Shown: positions 34,821 to 44,182, counted from the stretch's first letter. The stretch is DNA of 64,000 nt from Bifidobacterium sp. ESL0745 (GCF_029433335.1 NZ_JAQTHX010000001.1:310001-374000); one strand, 5' to 3'. Notes: generated by a model not told the origin, from the letters alone. Translations and numbers: made by a program.

Positions 34821-35870
34821 ATGACATACGGCGGTTGGCCGATAGGCGGGCGCGGGGTTCAACGTGATGAATCACGAAATTCTCTGATCGCCGACACCGT
34901 CAACGAATATGCTGAAGGTTCTTCTTTTGCCGAAGTGATGGTAAACGGCAAACGACATTTTATGGTGATTCGCCGCAAGCGTCGTATGGATTTCGGCGCT
35001 TAAAGTACTTATGGCTTTGCTTGTGGTGTCGGCGATAGGACTGGCCTTGTGGCTGCCGGTCAACCAATATATATCAACGCGCGCCGGCAGGAAGTGCAGG
35101 CTGTCGCCGCACTGAACCGTGTGCAGAAGTGGCCTCGCGGGGAAATCGCCAAAAAACTGGAACGTGCCCGGCAGTACAACGCGAAGATCGTGGCAAGCGA
35201 CCAGAACTCTTTGGGGGAGTTTCCCGATCCTTTCGCGACAAATTCAGGAAAAGATAGCAAAGAGAAAAACGTGACTCTCTCCGATCGTGACGATGATTAC
35301 CGATCGTTGCTCAATGAGAGTGGCGGTGTGATGGGAATGATTCAGATTCCTAAGATTTCGCTGAAGCTGCCCATTTATCACGGTACGTCCGATGTTGTGC
35401 TTGACAAGGGTGTCGGCCATCTGTACGGCACCAGCTTGCCGGTAGGCGGCAAGTCGACGAATGCCGTACCCACCGGGCATCGTGGACGGCCCAATACATT
35501 GCTTTTCACGCGTTTGGATCAGCTCAGGGTGGGCGATGTCCTTTATCTCAACACGTTGAACTGCATTTTCGGCTACCAGATCACGGAAATTCACATCGTC
35601 AACCCTCAAGATACGCACCTATACAAGGTCAAGTCGGGTAAGGATCTTGTCGCTTTGGTGACCTGCGCGCCTTACGGGGTCAGCACCCAGCAGCTGGTGT
35701 TGACGGCTGAATGATGCCCGATTCCCAAAGCTATTCCGTATCCCGATGATGCGCAGGGTGACGCGTTGCTTGCAGGAAGGGTGACCATTCTCGTTTTGAT
35801 GGCCTTCGGCATCGTCGCGTTGGCGATCCGGCATCGCCGCCATTGGCCGGTTCGCCATGGTGGGCGTTAG
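34821..35870 (+). pseudogene. Class C (pilus) sortase, decayed
   Basis: Three stretches spell a class C sortase. A basic N-terminus ends VIRRKRRMDFGA (stop at 35001). The membrane helix ALKVLMALLVVSAIGLALWL continues in another frame (34996 to about 35075). The frame then returns to the first at ARRQEVQAVAALNRV and carries the catalytic domain: lid-side IPKISLKLPIYHGTSDVV, catalytic His in GHRG, catalytic Cys in VTCAPYG. Where the catalytic Arg is expected, after LVLTAE, there is TGA (35712-35714), one transition from CGA. The same frame then reads CPIPKAIPYPDDAQGDALLA and a final membrane helix to a TAG at 35868. It probably polymerised the adjacent pilin. Confidence 0.85.
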
Positions 35871-36199
35871 TCAAAATCTTTTTGCATCATACTTCGGCCA
35901 CTCTGAATTTCGGTGAATCGTTGGCATGAGTTGTTATCGCTTTGATAATAATGGTTACCTCAGTGGGTTATCGAGCATGGCTCGACATAGATGTCAACTG
36001 CTTATAACGTCATTCTGGAATAATGAACGATATTTGCATATATTGTTAGATAGATACTTTTAATATGTGCAAATACCATTCATATTGTGCAATGCAATTA
36101 TTTTGATACACCGGAATACTCTCAAGTGTCTTACACTGGGGAATGAAAGCCGGTAGCAATGAAGAACCGGCCCGCACCACACGTGGACAAGGTAGTCAT
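35871..36199. other. AT-rich gap between sortase and pilin remnants
   Basis: 329 bases, clearly richer in A+T than the window average. It holds the short palindrome TCGAGCATGGCTCGA (35971-35985) and a 14-bp near-perfect inverted repeat (36031-36075). It is probably the old pilin promoter region. No small gene was seen. Confidence 0.55.
36031..36075. promoter_or_regulatory. AT-rich inverted repeat upstream of the pilin remnant
   Basis: TATTTGCATATATT (36031-36044) pairs with AATATGTGCAAATA (36062-36075) at 13 of 14 positions. A similar half-site (ATTGTGCAAT) follows at about 36084. It could be a regulator site of the pilus operon. Confidence 0.4.
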
Positions 36200-37284
36200 A
36201 TGATCACCAGGGCGAAGCAAGCAAAATGGGGGAAGGCCGTGTGGTGCGCTTTGTGCGCGATAGCCATTACGTTGGCCCCGCTGCTTGACGCCATGTTTTT
36301 CTCGCCGCTTACCACCGTGACGGCATAGACCGACGAGGTCGGTCCCCAAGTTTTGCAAACCATTGATTACAAGCCGAAGCATCTACAAGATGCTGGCGAC
36401 CAACAACCATATCAATACCGGTCATCCTGAGCTGCGTATGGACTTTGTGTTGCGTGTGGCACGCGGCCAGGTCAATCCGACCACTCCCGCCACATGTACG
36501 ACCGGTACATCCCCTTCAGGACGCAGTCGCGGATTCAAACTGTTCTATCAGGCCGGGGCGAACACTTCTGATGATCTCGACCAGCTAGGGCATATCTATG
36601 CACTTGGCGATGGATTGCTTGGGCTGCCGGTGCGTTGGCTTGGGCAATGAATGTCAATGACAATTATACGATTCACAATATCGTCAATTCGGGTGTGTAC
36701 GACTATCTGACGGTTTCAGTCGAAGCGAAGCTGAATTATACCGACGATGTCAATGAAAAGTATCCAGCGACACTGCACTTGAGCCTGGCAATATCGTCGA
36801 TGAGATTGTCCCGGCGACCGGCGGCCTGGGAGTGATGACCAAAGGCCAGCTGAAGGTGGATGGCTTGGGTTCTGACATCTACACAGTCAAGGAGACTGCG
36901 GTGCCCGTGGGCTACAGCAACGCTTTCGCTTCGACGTTCACGGTGACCATGAACACGAACAATCCGAACAGTGCTGCGCAGTCTGCATACTCGAACACCG
37001 GTGATGGATGGCTTTTGGCCCAGGGCGCTTCGTGGCCGTATACCTCGGCTTCTAACCATATGATTACCGTTTGGGAAGCCACTTCCTTCTCTCAGCTGCC
37101 GATGACAGGCGGCGCGGGTGCGATTGTGTTCGGACTGGTTGTGGTGGTCCTGCTTGACGGCGCGGCTGTGCTTTTCTTCATTACCCGTCGCATCCTAAAG
37201 CCGTTTAGCGCCAGAATGGCGACATTCAGCCTCCTCCTGCGATACCCCCAATGCCTTGGTACTGATTGTGGGCACGCATTCTGA
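36200..37284 (+). pseudogene. LPxTG-anchored pilin (major fimbrial subunit), decayed
   Basis: A signal-peptide-like start (MITRAKQAKWGKAVWCALCA) ends in TAG at 36326. Pieces in other frames follow: ATNNHINTGHPELRMDFVLR, then NIVNSGVYDYLTVSVEAKLN, then EIVPATGGLGVMTKGQLKVD. The last piece carries the pilin E-box-like SDIYTVKETAVPVGY and ends with the sorting signal LPMTG, a hydrophobic helix and RRILK. At least three frame changes and a stop separate the parts, so no full product can be made. Order and domains fit a sortase-dependent fimbrial subunit assembled by the adjacent class C sortase. Confidence 0.8.
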
Positions 37285-37324
37285 TTATTATTTCAAAGTC
37301 GCATAATGAAGTGAGAATGGAACC

Positions 37325-38332
37325 ATGAACGGATCGGAAGCAGAATCGAAAACGCGATCTGGCATTTTCTCAGGCATGGAGGCGAAAACGGAGTCTGTCG
37401 CGGACAAGACAAGCGGGGATTGGAACGTGTTGCTTAAGCAGTTTCTGGCGCATATCGACGTAGAGCGTGGACTGGCGAAATCCACGGTGAAGGCATACGC
37501 GGCCGATATCCGCAAATATCTGGATTGGCTGGCTAGGCGGGGTGTCAATAACCTAGCCGACGTGACCAGCCTTGACGTTGAAGCGTATGTCGCCGCGCTC
37601 GATAGCGCGGGGGAAAGTGGGCGCAGCAAGGCCCGAAGGCTTGCCAGTGTCCACGAATTCCACAAGTTTGCGCTGATGCAGGGTGTGGTGTCCGACGACG
37701 TTTCGGCTCGGGTCAAGGCGCCGAAGGCCAATGAGCATTTACCGGACGTGCTGAGTGTCGACGAGGTTGCCAGACTGCTTGACGCGGCTTCGATGGGGGG
37801 AAGTGATGACCCTGTTGTTTTGCGTGACAAGGCGTTGCTTGAGTTCATGTATGCCACTGGCTGCCGTGTCTCGGAAGCCGTCGGCGTGGATTTGAATGAT
37901 ATTGACACCGATGAGCGCGTCGTGGTGCTTACCGGCAAAGGGTCGAAGCAACGGCTGGTGCCGCTCGGAAAGTATGCGATCGATTCGGTGCAACGCTATG
38001 TTTCGTTGGGTCGTTCGCAACTGGAATCCAGAGCGAAAGACGCCAAGGAGCGCCGCGCGATGTTCCTCAACAAACGTGGCAGGCGCATCTCACGGCAATC
38101 GGTTTGGGAGGTCGTCAAAGTGGCGGGCGAACGAGCGCATATCGACAAGCCGCTTCATCCTCATACGCTCCGTCATTCCTTCGCCACCCACCTGATCCAG
38201 GGCGGTGCCGACGTGCGAACCGTGCAGGAGCTATTGGGCCATGCCTCGGTGACCACCACGCAGATCTACACCCATGTGAGCCCCGAAAACCTCATCGAAA
38301 CCTACCTGACCGCCCATCCTCGTGCGCGATGA
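37325..38332 (+). CDS. xerD: Tyrosine recombinase XerD
   Basis: 335 residues. The N-terminal SAM-like core-binding domain (FLAHIDVERGLAKSTVKAYA) is followed by the catalytic domain with the R-H-R-H-Y set: GCRVSEAVG, HPHTLRHSFATHL, LGHASVTTTQIYTH. Xer recombinases resolve chromosome dimers at dif. Named XerD by its place upstream of parA-scpA-scpB, the usual actinobacterial setting; a second recombinase (XerC) lies at 50.1 kb. About 35 polar residues precede the domain; an internal ATG at 37376 is an alternative start. Confidence 0.92.
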   Translation: MNGSEAESKTRSGIFSGMEAKTESVADKTSGDWNVLLKQFLAHIDVERGLAKSTVKAYAADIRKYLDWLARRGVNNLADVTSLDVEAYVAALDSAGESGRSKARRLASVHEFHKFALMQGVVSDDVSARVKAPKANEHLPDVLSVDEVARLLDAASMGGSDDPVVLRDKALLEFMYATGCRVSEAVGVDLNDIDTDERVVVLTGKGSKQRLVPLGKYAIDSVQRYVSLGRSQLESRAKDAKERRAMFLNKRGRRISRQSVWEVVKVAGERAHIDKPLHPHTLRHSFATHLIQGGADVRTVQELLGHASVTTTQIYTHVSPENLIETYLTAHPRAR

Positions 38333-38335
38333 TGT

Positions 38336-38439
38336 GAGGAAAATCAGGATTTCGGCACCATAATCCTTAAGTTTGCTCGCATGCTCATTGAAGCCGCGAT
38401 GAAAATCACGATTTGAACGTGATTTTGCTGATTTTCCTC
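38336..38439. repeat. Nested inverted repeats between xerD and parA
   Basis: Outer arms GAGGAAAATCAG (38336-38347) and CTGATTTTCCTC (38428-38439) are perfect over 12 bases. Inside, AAAATCACG and CGTGATTTT (about 38402-38426) form a second 9-bp stem. Probably a terminator or attenuator after xerD. Confidence 0.6.
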
Positions 38440-38543
38440 GCTAGTTCAATGGTGTCGAGGTTGGCGACTGTCTGTTTTGTTGGTATGCGGATGGATTAGG
38501 ATGATTGCCAGTATGCTGTATGCGACGAGGCGGGAGAGACGTG

Positions 38544-39635
38544 ATGGCAACGAAAAGTGCAAAGTCTCGCAAAAGTGACGATAAAAGTGCGGACAAAGCC
38601 CCAATCAAAGGTGGAAACGGCAAAACGGCGCATCGATCCAAAACCCAATATCGTGATGGCGGATTCAGCAAGGCGAGGTGGCTCGGTGAGGAACGTCCGA
38701 AGCGTGTGGTGCAGGGCAAGCTTTCGCTTCCGGGCACCGTATCGGTCAAGCCGGCGGACGATGCCGTGAACAGGCCTGTTGGTAGCATGAGGGATATGCC
38801 TACCGATCTTCTTGGACGAAAATATGAGACTTTTCCCGCGCCGAAACCGCTTGATCATCATGGTCCGGCGCGCATCATCGCGATGTGCAATCAGAAGGGC
38901 GGGGTCGGCAAGACGACAAGTTCCATCAACATCGGCGGTGCGCTGAGCCAGTACGGCAGACGGGTGCTCATCGTCGATTTCGATCCGCAGGGCGCTGCCA
39001 GCGTGGGTCTGGGCATCAATGCGAATACCGTGGACGCCACCATTTACAATGCGCTGTTCGATTCCTCGATGGACGTCCACGACGTTGTACAGCACACCGA
39101 ATTCGAAAACCTTGACATCATCCCGGCCAACATTGACCTTTCCGCGGCCGAAATTCAACTGGTCACCGAAGTCGGGCGTGAACGCATTCTCGCCAGCGTT
39201 CTGCAGGGCGTACGTGATGAATATGATGTCATCATCATCGATTGCCAGCCTTCCTTGGGTTTGTTGACCGTAAACGCGCTGGCTGCCGCGGACGGCGTGA
39301 TCATTCCCGTGGCCGCCGAGTTCTTCGCTCTGCGGGGCGTGGCATTACTGATGCAATCCATTGAAAAGGTGCGTTCACGCATCAACCCGCAGCTTGAGGT
39401 CTATGGTGTTTTGGTGACGATGTACACTTCGACCCTGCATTGCGAGGAAGTGCTGCAGCGCATTTATGAGGCGTTCCAGGACAAGGTTTTTCATTCGGTG
39501 ATCTCGCGTTCCATCAAGCTGCCGGATTCCAACGTCGCCGCTGCGCCGATCACGATTTATGCGCCAAATCACAAAACTGCCAAGGAATACCGCGAAACCG
39601 CCCGTGAGCTCATCGCCCGTGGCATTGTGCAGTGA
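38544..39635 (+). CDS. parA: ParA/Soj-family chromosome partitioning ATPase
   Basis: 363 residues. The deviant Walker A motif MCNQKGGVGKTTSSINIGGA lies near residues 114-133 and Walker B VLIVDFDPQGAA near 144. The block IIIDCQPSLGLLTVNALAAA completes the ParA fold. The first 110 residues are a basic, Lys/Ser-rich extension not found in core ParA proteins and may bind DNA. GGGAGA lies upstream of the ATG. Standing before scpA-scpB rather than parB, it is the orphan ParA common in actinobacterial Scp operons. Confidence 0.93.
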   Translation: MATKSAKSRKSDDKSADKAPIKGGNGKTAHRSKTQYRDGGFSKARWLGEERPKRVVQGKLSLPGTVSVKPADDAVNRPVGSMRDMPTDLLGRKYETFPAPKPLDHHGPARIIAMCNQKGGVGKTTSSINIGGALSQYGRRVLIVDFDPQGAASVGLGINANTVDATIYNALFDSSMDVHDVVQHTEFENLDIIPANIDLSAAEIQLVTEVGRERILASVLQGVRDEYDVIIIDCQPSLGLLTVNALAAADGVIIPVAAEFFALRGVALLMQSIEKVRSRINPQLEVYGVLVTMYTSTLHCEEVLQRIYEAFQDKVFHSVISRSIKLPDSNVAAAPITIYAPNHKTAKEYRETARELIARGIVQ

Positions 39636-39709
39636 GCTTTCAGGTCTGCTTGGTTATGGGGATTTTGGATTCCGCAAGATTAATGGACATATTACGTAAG
39701 TGAGGCGTC

Positions 39710-40702
39710 GTGAACGAAGATGAGCTTGGTGCTCCCGTTGATGACACTGAATCGAGTGGGAAGACGGTACGAATCTACGATGCTGCAAATAGTGTCGCTT
39801 CGGTATCGAATGCGGGTTTCGATTCGCATGACGATGTAGACGACCCAGACAGAATAAGCACCTCTATAGGAGCCGTTAACACTGTGAATTCGCAAAAGCC
39901 TGAAACCGCTGGCTTTTCCGTCAATCTTTCCATCTATTCCGGACCGTTCGATGCACTGTTGACGATGATTGCCAACCGTCAGCTCGAGCTTACCGAGATC
40001 TCGCTTTCGGCCATCACCGAAGAGTTCATCGAGTACGTGCGCGGACTTGACATGGCTCGCGATATGGAGCAGGTCAGTGCGTTTCTTGATGTCGCGTCGG
40101 TGTTGGTCGAGGCTAAAAGTGCGACGATTCTGCCGGGCGATGAGAACGGCGAACGCGACGAACAGAGCATGGAAGCATTGCGCGAGCGCGATCTGCTCTT
40201 TGCCCGGCTGGTGCAATATCGTGCGTTCAAAAGCGCCGCCAATGATTTCCGTGAACTGTTCGCCGCCAATTCCGGACGTTTCTCGCATCCCGCCTTCAGC
40301 GACCCGGCGGTCGCCGCAATGCTGCCGGAGCTGGCCTGGACGCTTGGACCGAAGGATCTAGCCAAAATCGCGGCGGAGGTGTTCTTGAATGCTCCGGCGG
40401 ATCAGGTGCGGCTCGACCAATTGCACGTCTCTCAGGTCGATCTGAAACGACAATCGCAAATCGTGCGTGACCGTTTGCGCGGATTGGATTCCGGTGGCTC
40501 GATGACATTTGCCGAACTGACCGCCGATGCCAAAAACACATTGGTGGTCGTCGCGAGGTTTTTGTCCATTCTGCTTTTCTTCAAGCAAGGTGTGTTGCAG
40601 TATAAGCAGGCCGGTCCCTTTGAGGATTTGCACTTACGATGGATACCAGGTGCCGATAACGGGGACGACGCCATAGAAGTGAACGAGGGTGATTTCGCAT
40701 GA
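39710..40702 (+). CDS. scpA: Segregation and condensation protein A
   Basis: 330 residues. The kleisin N-terminal block FSVNLSIYSGPFDALLTMIA (about 66-85) and FIEYVRGLDMARDMEQVSAF match ScpA, which bridges the two SMC heads. The first 60 residues are polar and variable. GTG start with GTGAGG upstream. Its last four bases overlap the scpB start (ATGA), indicating translational coupling. Confidence 0.93.
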   Translation: MNEDELGAPVDDTESSGKTVRIYDAANSVASVSNAGFDSHDDVDDPDRISTSIGAVNTVNSQKPETAGFSVNLSIYSGPFDALLTMIANRQLELTEISLSAITEEFIEYVRGLDMARDMEQVSAFLDVASVLVEAKSATILPGDENGERDEQSMEALRERDLLFARLVQYRAFKSAANDFRELFAANSGRFSHPAFSDPAVAAMLPELAWTLGPKDLAKIAAEVFLNAPADQVRLDQLHVSQVDLKRQSQIVRDRLRGLDSGGSMTFAELTADAKNTLVVVARFLSILLFFKQGVLQYKQAGPFEDLHLRWIPGADNGDDAIEVNEGDFA

Positions 40703-41640
40703 GCGAGACCAATGATATGGCCGAAAACGGCATCGAATCGGCAACTGGAAGCGAACGTCGCGAAAGCGGTGCCAAGGATTTTGTGATGGATGCCAAAATG
40801 TCAAATGCTGATAATGACTTATTGAGTGATGCCCAAAGCGAAACCGCTGGCTCGTCTGGGTGTATCGGTCGGCAGGCCGATGATGCCGATTCCGGTTCTG
40901 TACTAGAAAGTGCTGGAATAGGTAACGGTACGTCGGCCGATGATGGCCGAAAGCGGTTTGCCGATGAAGACGATGATGATGGTCATCCTGCTTCTGCCAA
41001 AGGCCCGAATACTGCGCCCACACGTCCGGAATACGTGGATTTTTGCGTCGACGATTTCCCCGGTGGCTTAGAATCCTGCCTTGAGGCGATCCTGATGGTT
41101 GCCGACCAGCCGCAGCAGGTGACGGATTTGGCTCGGGTGCTTGCCCTTGACGAAGATGAGGTGCGCGCTGCGCTTGAATCTATGCAAAGGGAATACGACG
41201 GCGATGAATCCAGGAATCTTGCGCCTCGTGGTTTCGAGCTGCGGCATACCGCGCTTGGCTGGCAATTCGGCAACCGCGCGGTGTTCGAGCCGGTCGTCTC
41301 CGCGTTCGTCACCGATGGACAGATGGCTCGGCTTTCGCAGGCGGCACTTGAAGCTCTTGCCATAGTGGCCTATAAGCAGCCGGTTACCCGCGCCCAGATT
41401 GCGGCCATCCGCGGCGTCAATTCCGACGGCGTGGTGCGTGCGCTGAGTGTGCGAGGGCTTATCCGCGAGGACGGCGCCGACTCTGATTCCCGTGCGGCTT
41501 TTTTGGTCACTACCGGGCTTTTCTTGGAGAAAATGGGCTTGGAATCGCTTGATCAGCTTCCCGAACTTGCTCCCTTCATGCCTGCCGCCAGTGATGTGGT
41601 CAATCAGGCCGAAGAGACTTCTGGACCTACGGTGAATTAA
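40699..41640 (+). CDS. scpB: Segregation and condensation protein B
   Basis: 313 residues. The core starts near residue 115 (GGLESCLEAILMVADQPQQV) and contains the two winged helices, with LEALAIVAYKQPVTRAQIAA and IRGVNSDGVVRAL as the ScpB signature. The first 110 residues are acidic low complexity. The ATG overlaps scpA. Works with SMC (8.3 kb) and ScpA in chromosome compaction. Confidence 0.93.
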   Translation: MSETNDMAENGIESATGSERRESGAKDFVMDAKMSNADNDLLSDAQSETAGSSGCIGRQADDADSGSVLESAGIGNGTSADDGRKRFADEDDDDGHPASAKGPNTAPTRPEYVDFCVDDFPGGLESCLEAILMVADQPQQVTDLARVLALDEDEVRAALESMQREYDGDESRNLAPRGFELRHTALGWQFGNRAVFEPVVSAFVTDGQMARLSQAALEALAIVAYKQPVTRAQIAAIRGVNSDGVVRALSVRGLIREDGADSDSRAAFLVTTGLFLEKMGLESLDQLPELAPFMPAASDVVNQAEETSGPTVN

Positions 41641-41710
41641 GTAAATCAAATAAAATTACGGAGAGTTAGGACAAAGTCCTTCAATATTGTTGAAAATCAG
41701 CGTGTCTGAA

Positions 41711-41731
41711 TTATAGTCATGTTGACTATAA
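41711..41731. promoter_or_regulatory. NrtR box upstream of niaP
   Basis: A perfect palindrome: TTATAGTCA, spacer TGT, TGACTATAA. The GTCA-n3-TGAC core in a 21-base site is the known pattern for NrtR, the Nudix-related NAD regulator. An NrtR homologue is encoded two genes downstream (43364), and the site is about 100 bases before niaP. Confidence 0.8.
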
Positions 41732-41833
41732 GTGGTATCTTAAAGATGTTTGTGCCGGTATTGGCACGATCATTGCTATTCGGCGGGTTATTTGCGTTGA
41801 CAAACCAAGACCCACGAAAAGAAGAAGGACACT

Positions 41834-43198
41834 ATGGTTACACAACTTTCGGGCGGGGCCTCGGCGGGGGAACCCAAAACCCTGACCCGCAACGAGCGGC
41901 TTGACAGGCTGCCGTTCAACAAAGCGCACCGTAAACTGCTGATTGCCTCCGGCATCGGCTGGTCGTTCGATTCGATGGATGTTGGCCTCGTCTCCTTCGT
42001 CGTCACCGCCATCGCCAAGGACCCGCATTTCGCGCTGAACCCCTCGCAGAAGTCGTGGGTGCTTTCCATCGGCTTTGTCGGCATGGCCGTCGGCGCGGCG
42101 CTCGGCGGCTATCTTGCCGACCGCATCGGCCGCAAGAAGGTCTTCACCTATACGCTTATCATTTACGGCCTGGCCGATGCGCTGATGGCCGTGTCGTGGT
42201 CGCTGCCGGTGCTTTTGATAGCGCGTCTCATCATCGGGCTGGGGCTTGGAGCCGAACTGCCCGTTGCCTCGACGCTGGTCAGTGAGTTCTCGCCGGTCAA
42301 GCAACGAGGACGTATGACAGTTCTGCTGGAATCCTTCTGGGCCGTCGGCTGGATCGTCGCCGCCCTCGTCGGTTTCTTCATCATCCCGAACACTGGCGAC
42401 TGGGGCTGGCGTTGGGCCCTCCTGATCGGCGCGATCCCGCTTTTCTATGCCATCATCACGCGTACGCAGATCCCCGAATCCGTGCGGTTCCTCGAATCCA
42501 AAGGCCGTGAGGACGAGGCCGAGCAGGCCGTCCGCTACTTCGAGGAGGCCAGTGGCATAGCGCCCGTGCCGTCCCCGAACGGCAAGCCGCTGCCCAAGGT
42601 GCCTACCAGCGCCCTGTTCGGCCACAAGTATCTCGGCCGCACCGTCGCCATCTGGCTGACCTGGTTCTTCGTCAACTTCTCGTATTACGGTGCGTTCACC
42701 TGGATGCCGTCGCTATTGGCCGACCAGTTCGGCTCGCTCACCAAATCGCTGGGCTATATGCTGGCCATCACCATCGCCCAGCTGCCCGGCTACTTCCTTG
42801 CCGCATGGCTGGTCGAGATCTGGGGACGCCGCAAGACGCTGAGCATCTTCCTCGCCGTCTCCGCCGTCGCCGCCTTCCTCTTCTCGCAGGCCTCCAGCGT
42901 GGCCATGGTGCTGATTTTCGGCATGCTGCTCTCCGCCGCCAACCTCGGTGCCTGGGGTGTGCTCTACGCCGTCACCCCCGAGATCTATCCGACCCGTCTG
43001 CGTGGCGCCGCCGCCGGTGCTTCCGCCGCTGTCGGCCGCATCGCCGCGATTGTGGCTCCGCTTCTGATGCCGTGGTTCCTCACCATGTCGGGCGGCAACA
43101 AGGCGATCGCCTTCGTGGTCTTCGCCGTCGCCTTCATCCTGGCCTGCGTTTCGGCGCTTGCACTGCCTGAGCTTACTGGCAAGGAGCTTGAGGACTGA
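41834..43198 (+). CDS. niaP: Niacin transporter NiaP (MFS)
   Basis: 454 residues, 12 membrane helices of the major facilitator superfamily. Helix 1 region GIGWSFDSMDVGLVSFVV, the loop LADRIGRKKVFTYTLI, the stretch LGAELPVASTLVSE and FWAVGWIVAALVGFF closely follow the NiaP niacin/nicotinamide transporters. AAGAAGGA precedes the ATG. Upstream palindrome (41711) and the downstream nrtR gene make niacin uptake the most likely role, since bifidobacteria commonly need niacin for NAD. Regulation: repression by NrtR when NAD-derived effectors are plentiful (inference from the family). Confidence 0.9.
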   Translation: MVTQLSGGASAGEPKTLTRNERLDRLPFNKAHRKLLIASGIGWSFDSMDVGLVSFVVTAIAKDPHFALNPSQKSWVLSIGFVGMAVGAALGGYLADRIGRKKVFTYTLIIYGLADALMAVSWSLPVLLIARLIIGLGLGAELPVASTLVSEFSPVKQRGRMTVLLESFWAVGWIVAALVGFFIIPNTGDWGWRWALLIGAIPLFYAIITRTQIPESVRFLESKGREDEAEQAVRYFEEASGIAPVPSPNGKPLPKVPTSALFGHKYLGRTVAIWLTWFFVNFSYYGAFTWMPSLLADQFGSLTKSLGYMLAITIAQLPGYFLAAWLVEIWGRRKTLSIFLAVSAVAAFLFSQASSVAMVLIFGMLLSAANLGAWGVLYAVTPEIYPTRLRGAAAGASAAVGRIAAIVAPLLMPWFLTMSGGNKAIAFVVFAVAFILACVSALALPELTGKELED

Positions 43199-43206
43199 AT
43201 GGTCGC

Positions 43207-43282
43207 CGCACAAGTCGGCATATAGGTTTTCAGCTTCCCCGGAATTCCAAGGATACGAAAAACCTATATGCCGACTTGTGCG
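43207..43282. terminator. 24-bp perfect inverted repeat between niaP and nrtR
   Basis: 43207-43230 and 43259-43282 are perfect reverse complements over 24 bases (left arm begins CGCACAAGTCGGCATATAGG), with a 28-base loop. It is the longest perfect hairpin seen in the window and probably ends the niaP transcript, with nrtR read from a separate promoter. Confidence 0.7.
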
Positions 43283-43363
43283 TATTTATCGTCGTCTTGG
43301 TAGTCTCAAGGCGGAAGTTTTTTTATTTGCGATCGTCTCGTTGATGACGGAAGGTGCGTCGAA

Positions 43364-44182
43364 ATGTGGCAGGGCAATGTTACGGAACGCAAGGCAGGGC
43401 CGCCCGAGGTCGGGGTTTCCGTCATCATTTTCGCGCTGGCGCACACTCACGACGAGCATGGCGGGAAAGCGAAACGCGACGAACTGTGGATACCGCTGGT
43501 GCGGCGTGTGCGCGAGCCGTTCAAGGGCATGTGGGCACTTCCCGGTGGGGATCTGCTCGCCGGCAGATCGCTGGAATGGTCGGCGTTCGTCGCGCTGGAG
43601 TCCACCACGAACCTGCGTCCCCGCTATCTCGAACAGCTCTATACTTTCGGCGACCCGCATCGTTCCGGCTCCGCCCTGCCCATGGTCTCCATCGTCTACT
43701 GGGCGTTGATCGGCAGCGCGCAGGTCGACGAGCTGCGCGACGGCGACAACGTGCAGTGGTTCGCCGAATCCGCCTTGCCGCCGCTGGCCTTCGACCACGC
43801 CGACATCATCAAGTATGCGTTGAATCGTCTGCGTTCCAAGATGTCATACCCCGACGTGGCTTCGAAGCTGGTCGGGCCCCGTTTTACGCTCCGTCGTTTG
43901 CACGACGTCTACGAGGCCATCGCCGGACGGACGTTCGATCTGGGCAATTTCCGCCGCAAGATGCTCGCTTCCGGGCAGCTTGAGGAGACGGGGGAGAAGC
44001 TTGCGGAAGGTCGGCACAGACCCGCCGCCGTCTACCGTTACATTCCCGGAGTCGTCGCCGTCGGCAATGAGGTGTGGAAATCGTGGGACACGCAGCTCAA
44101 CCCCAAGCCGGGTGACGGCGTTGCGGCGCGTATCGGTTCGGGGGCTTCCGACGACATCCTCTCTCCGTTGACCACCGACTGA
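43364..44182 (+). CDS. nrtR: NrtR, Nudix-type transcriptional regulator of NAD metabolism
   Basis: 272 residues. A Nudix-like domain (about 15-150: GVSVIIFALAHTHDE, FKGMWALPGGDLLAGRSLEW) has lost the catalytic REUxEE glutamates (ALESTTNL in place), as in NrtR repressors that sense ADP-ribose rather than cleave it. A C-terminal winged helix (RFTLRRLHDVYEAIAGRTFD, LGNFRRKML) binds DNA. GGAAGG lies upstream of the ATG. Gene order niaP-nrtR and the matching operator at 41711 support the assignment. Confidence 0.88.
   Translation: MWQGNVTERKAGPPEVGVSVIIFALAHTHDEHGGKAKRDELWIPLVRRVREPFKGMWALPGGDLLAGRSLEWSAFVALESTTNLRPRYLEQLYTFGDPHRSGSALPMVSIVYWALIGSAQVDELRDGDNVQWFAESALPPLAFDHADIIKYALNRLRSKMSYPDVASKLVGPRFTLRRLHDVYEAIAGRTFDLGNFRRKMLASGQLEETGEKLAEGRHRPAAVYRYIPGVVAVGNEVWKSWDTQLNPKPGDGVAARIGSGASDDILSPLTTD

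Noticed and set aside
43364..44182. Active Nudix hydrolase
   Set aside because: Catalytic glutamates of the Nudix box are missing and a winged helix follows, so NrtR is the better call.
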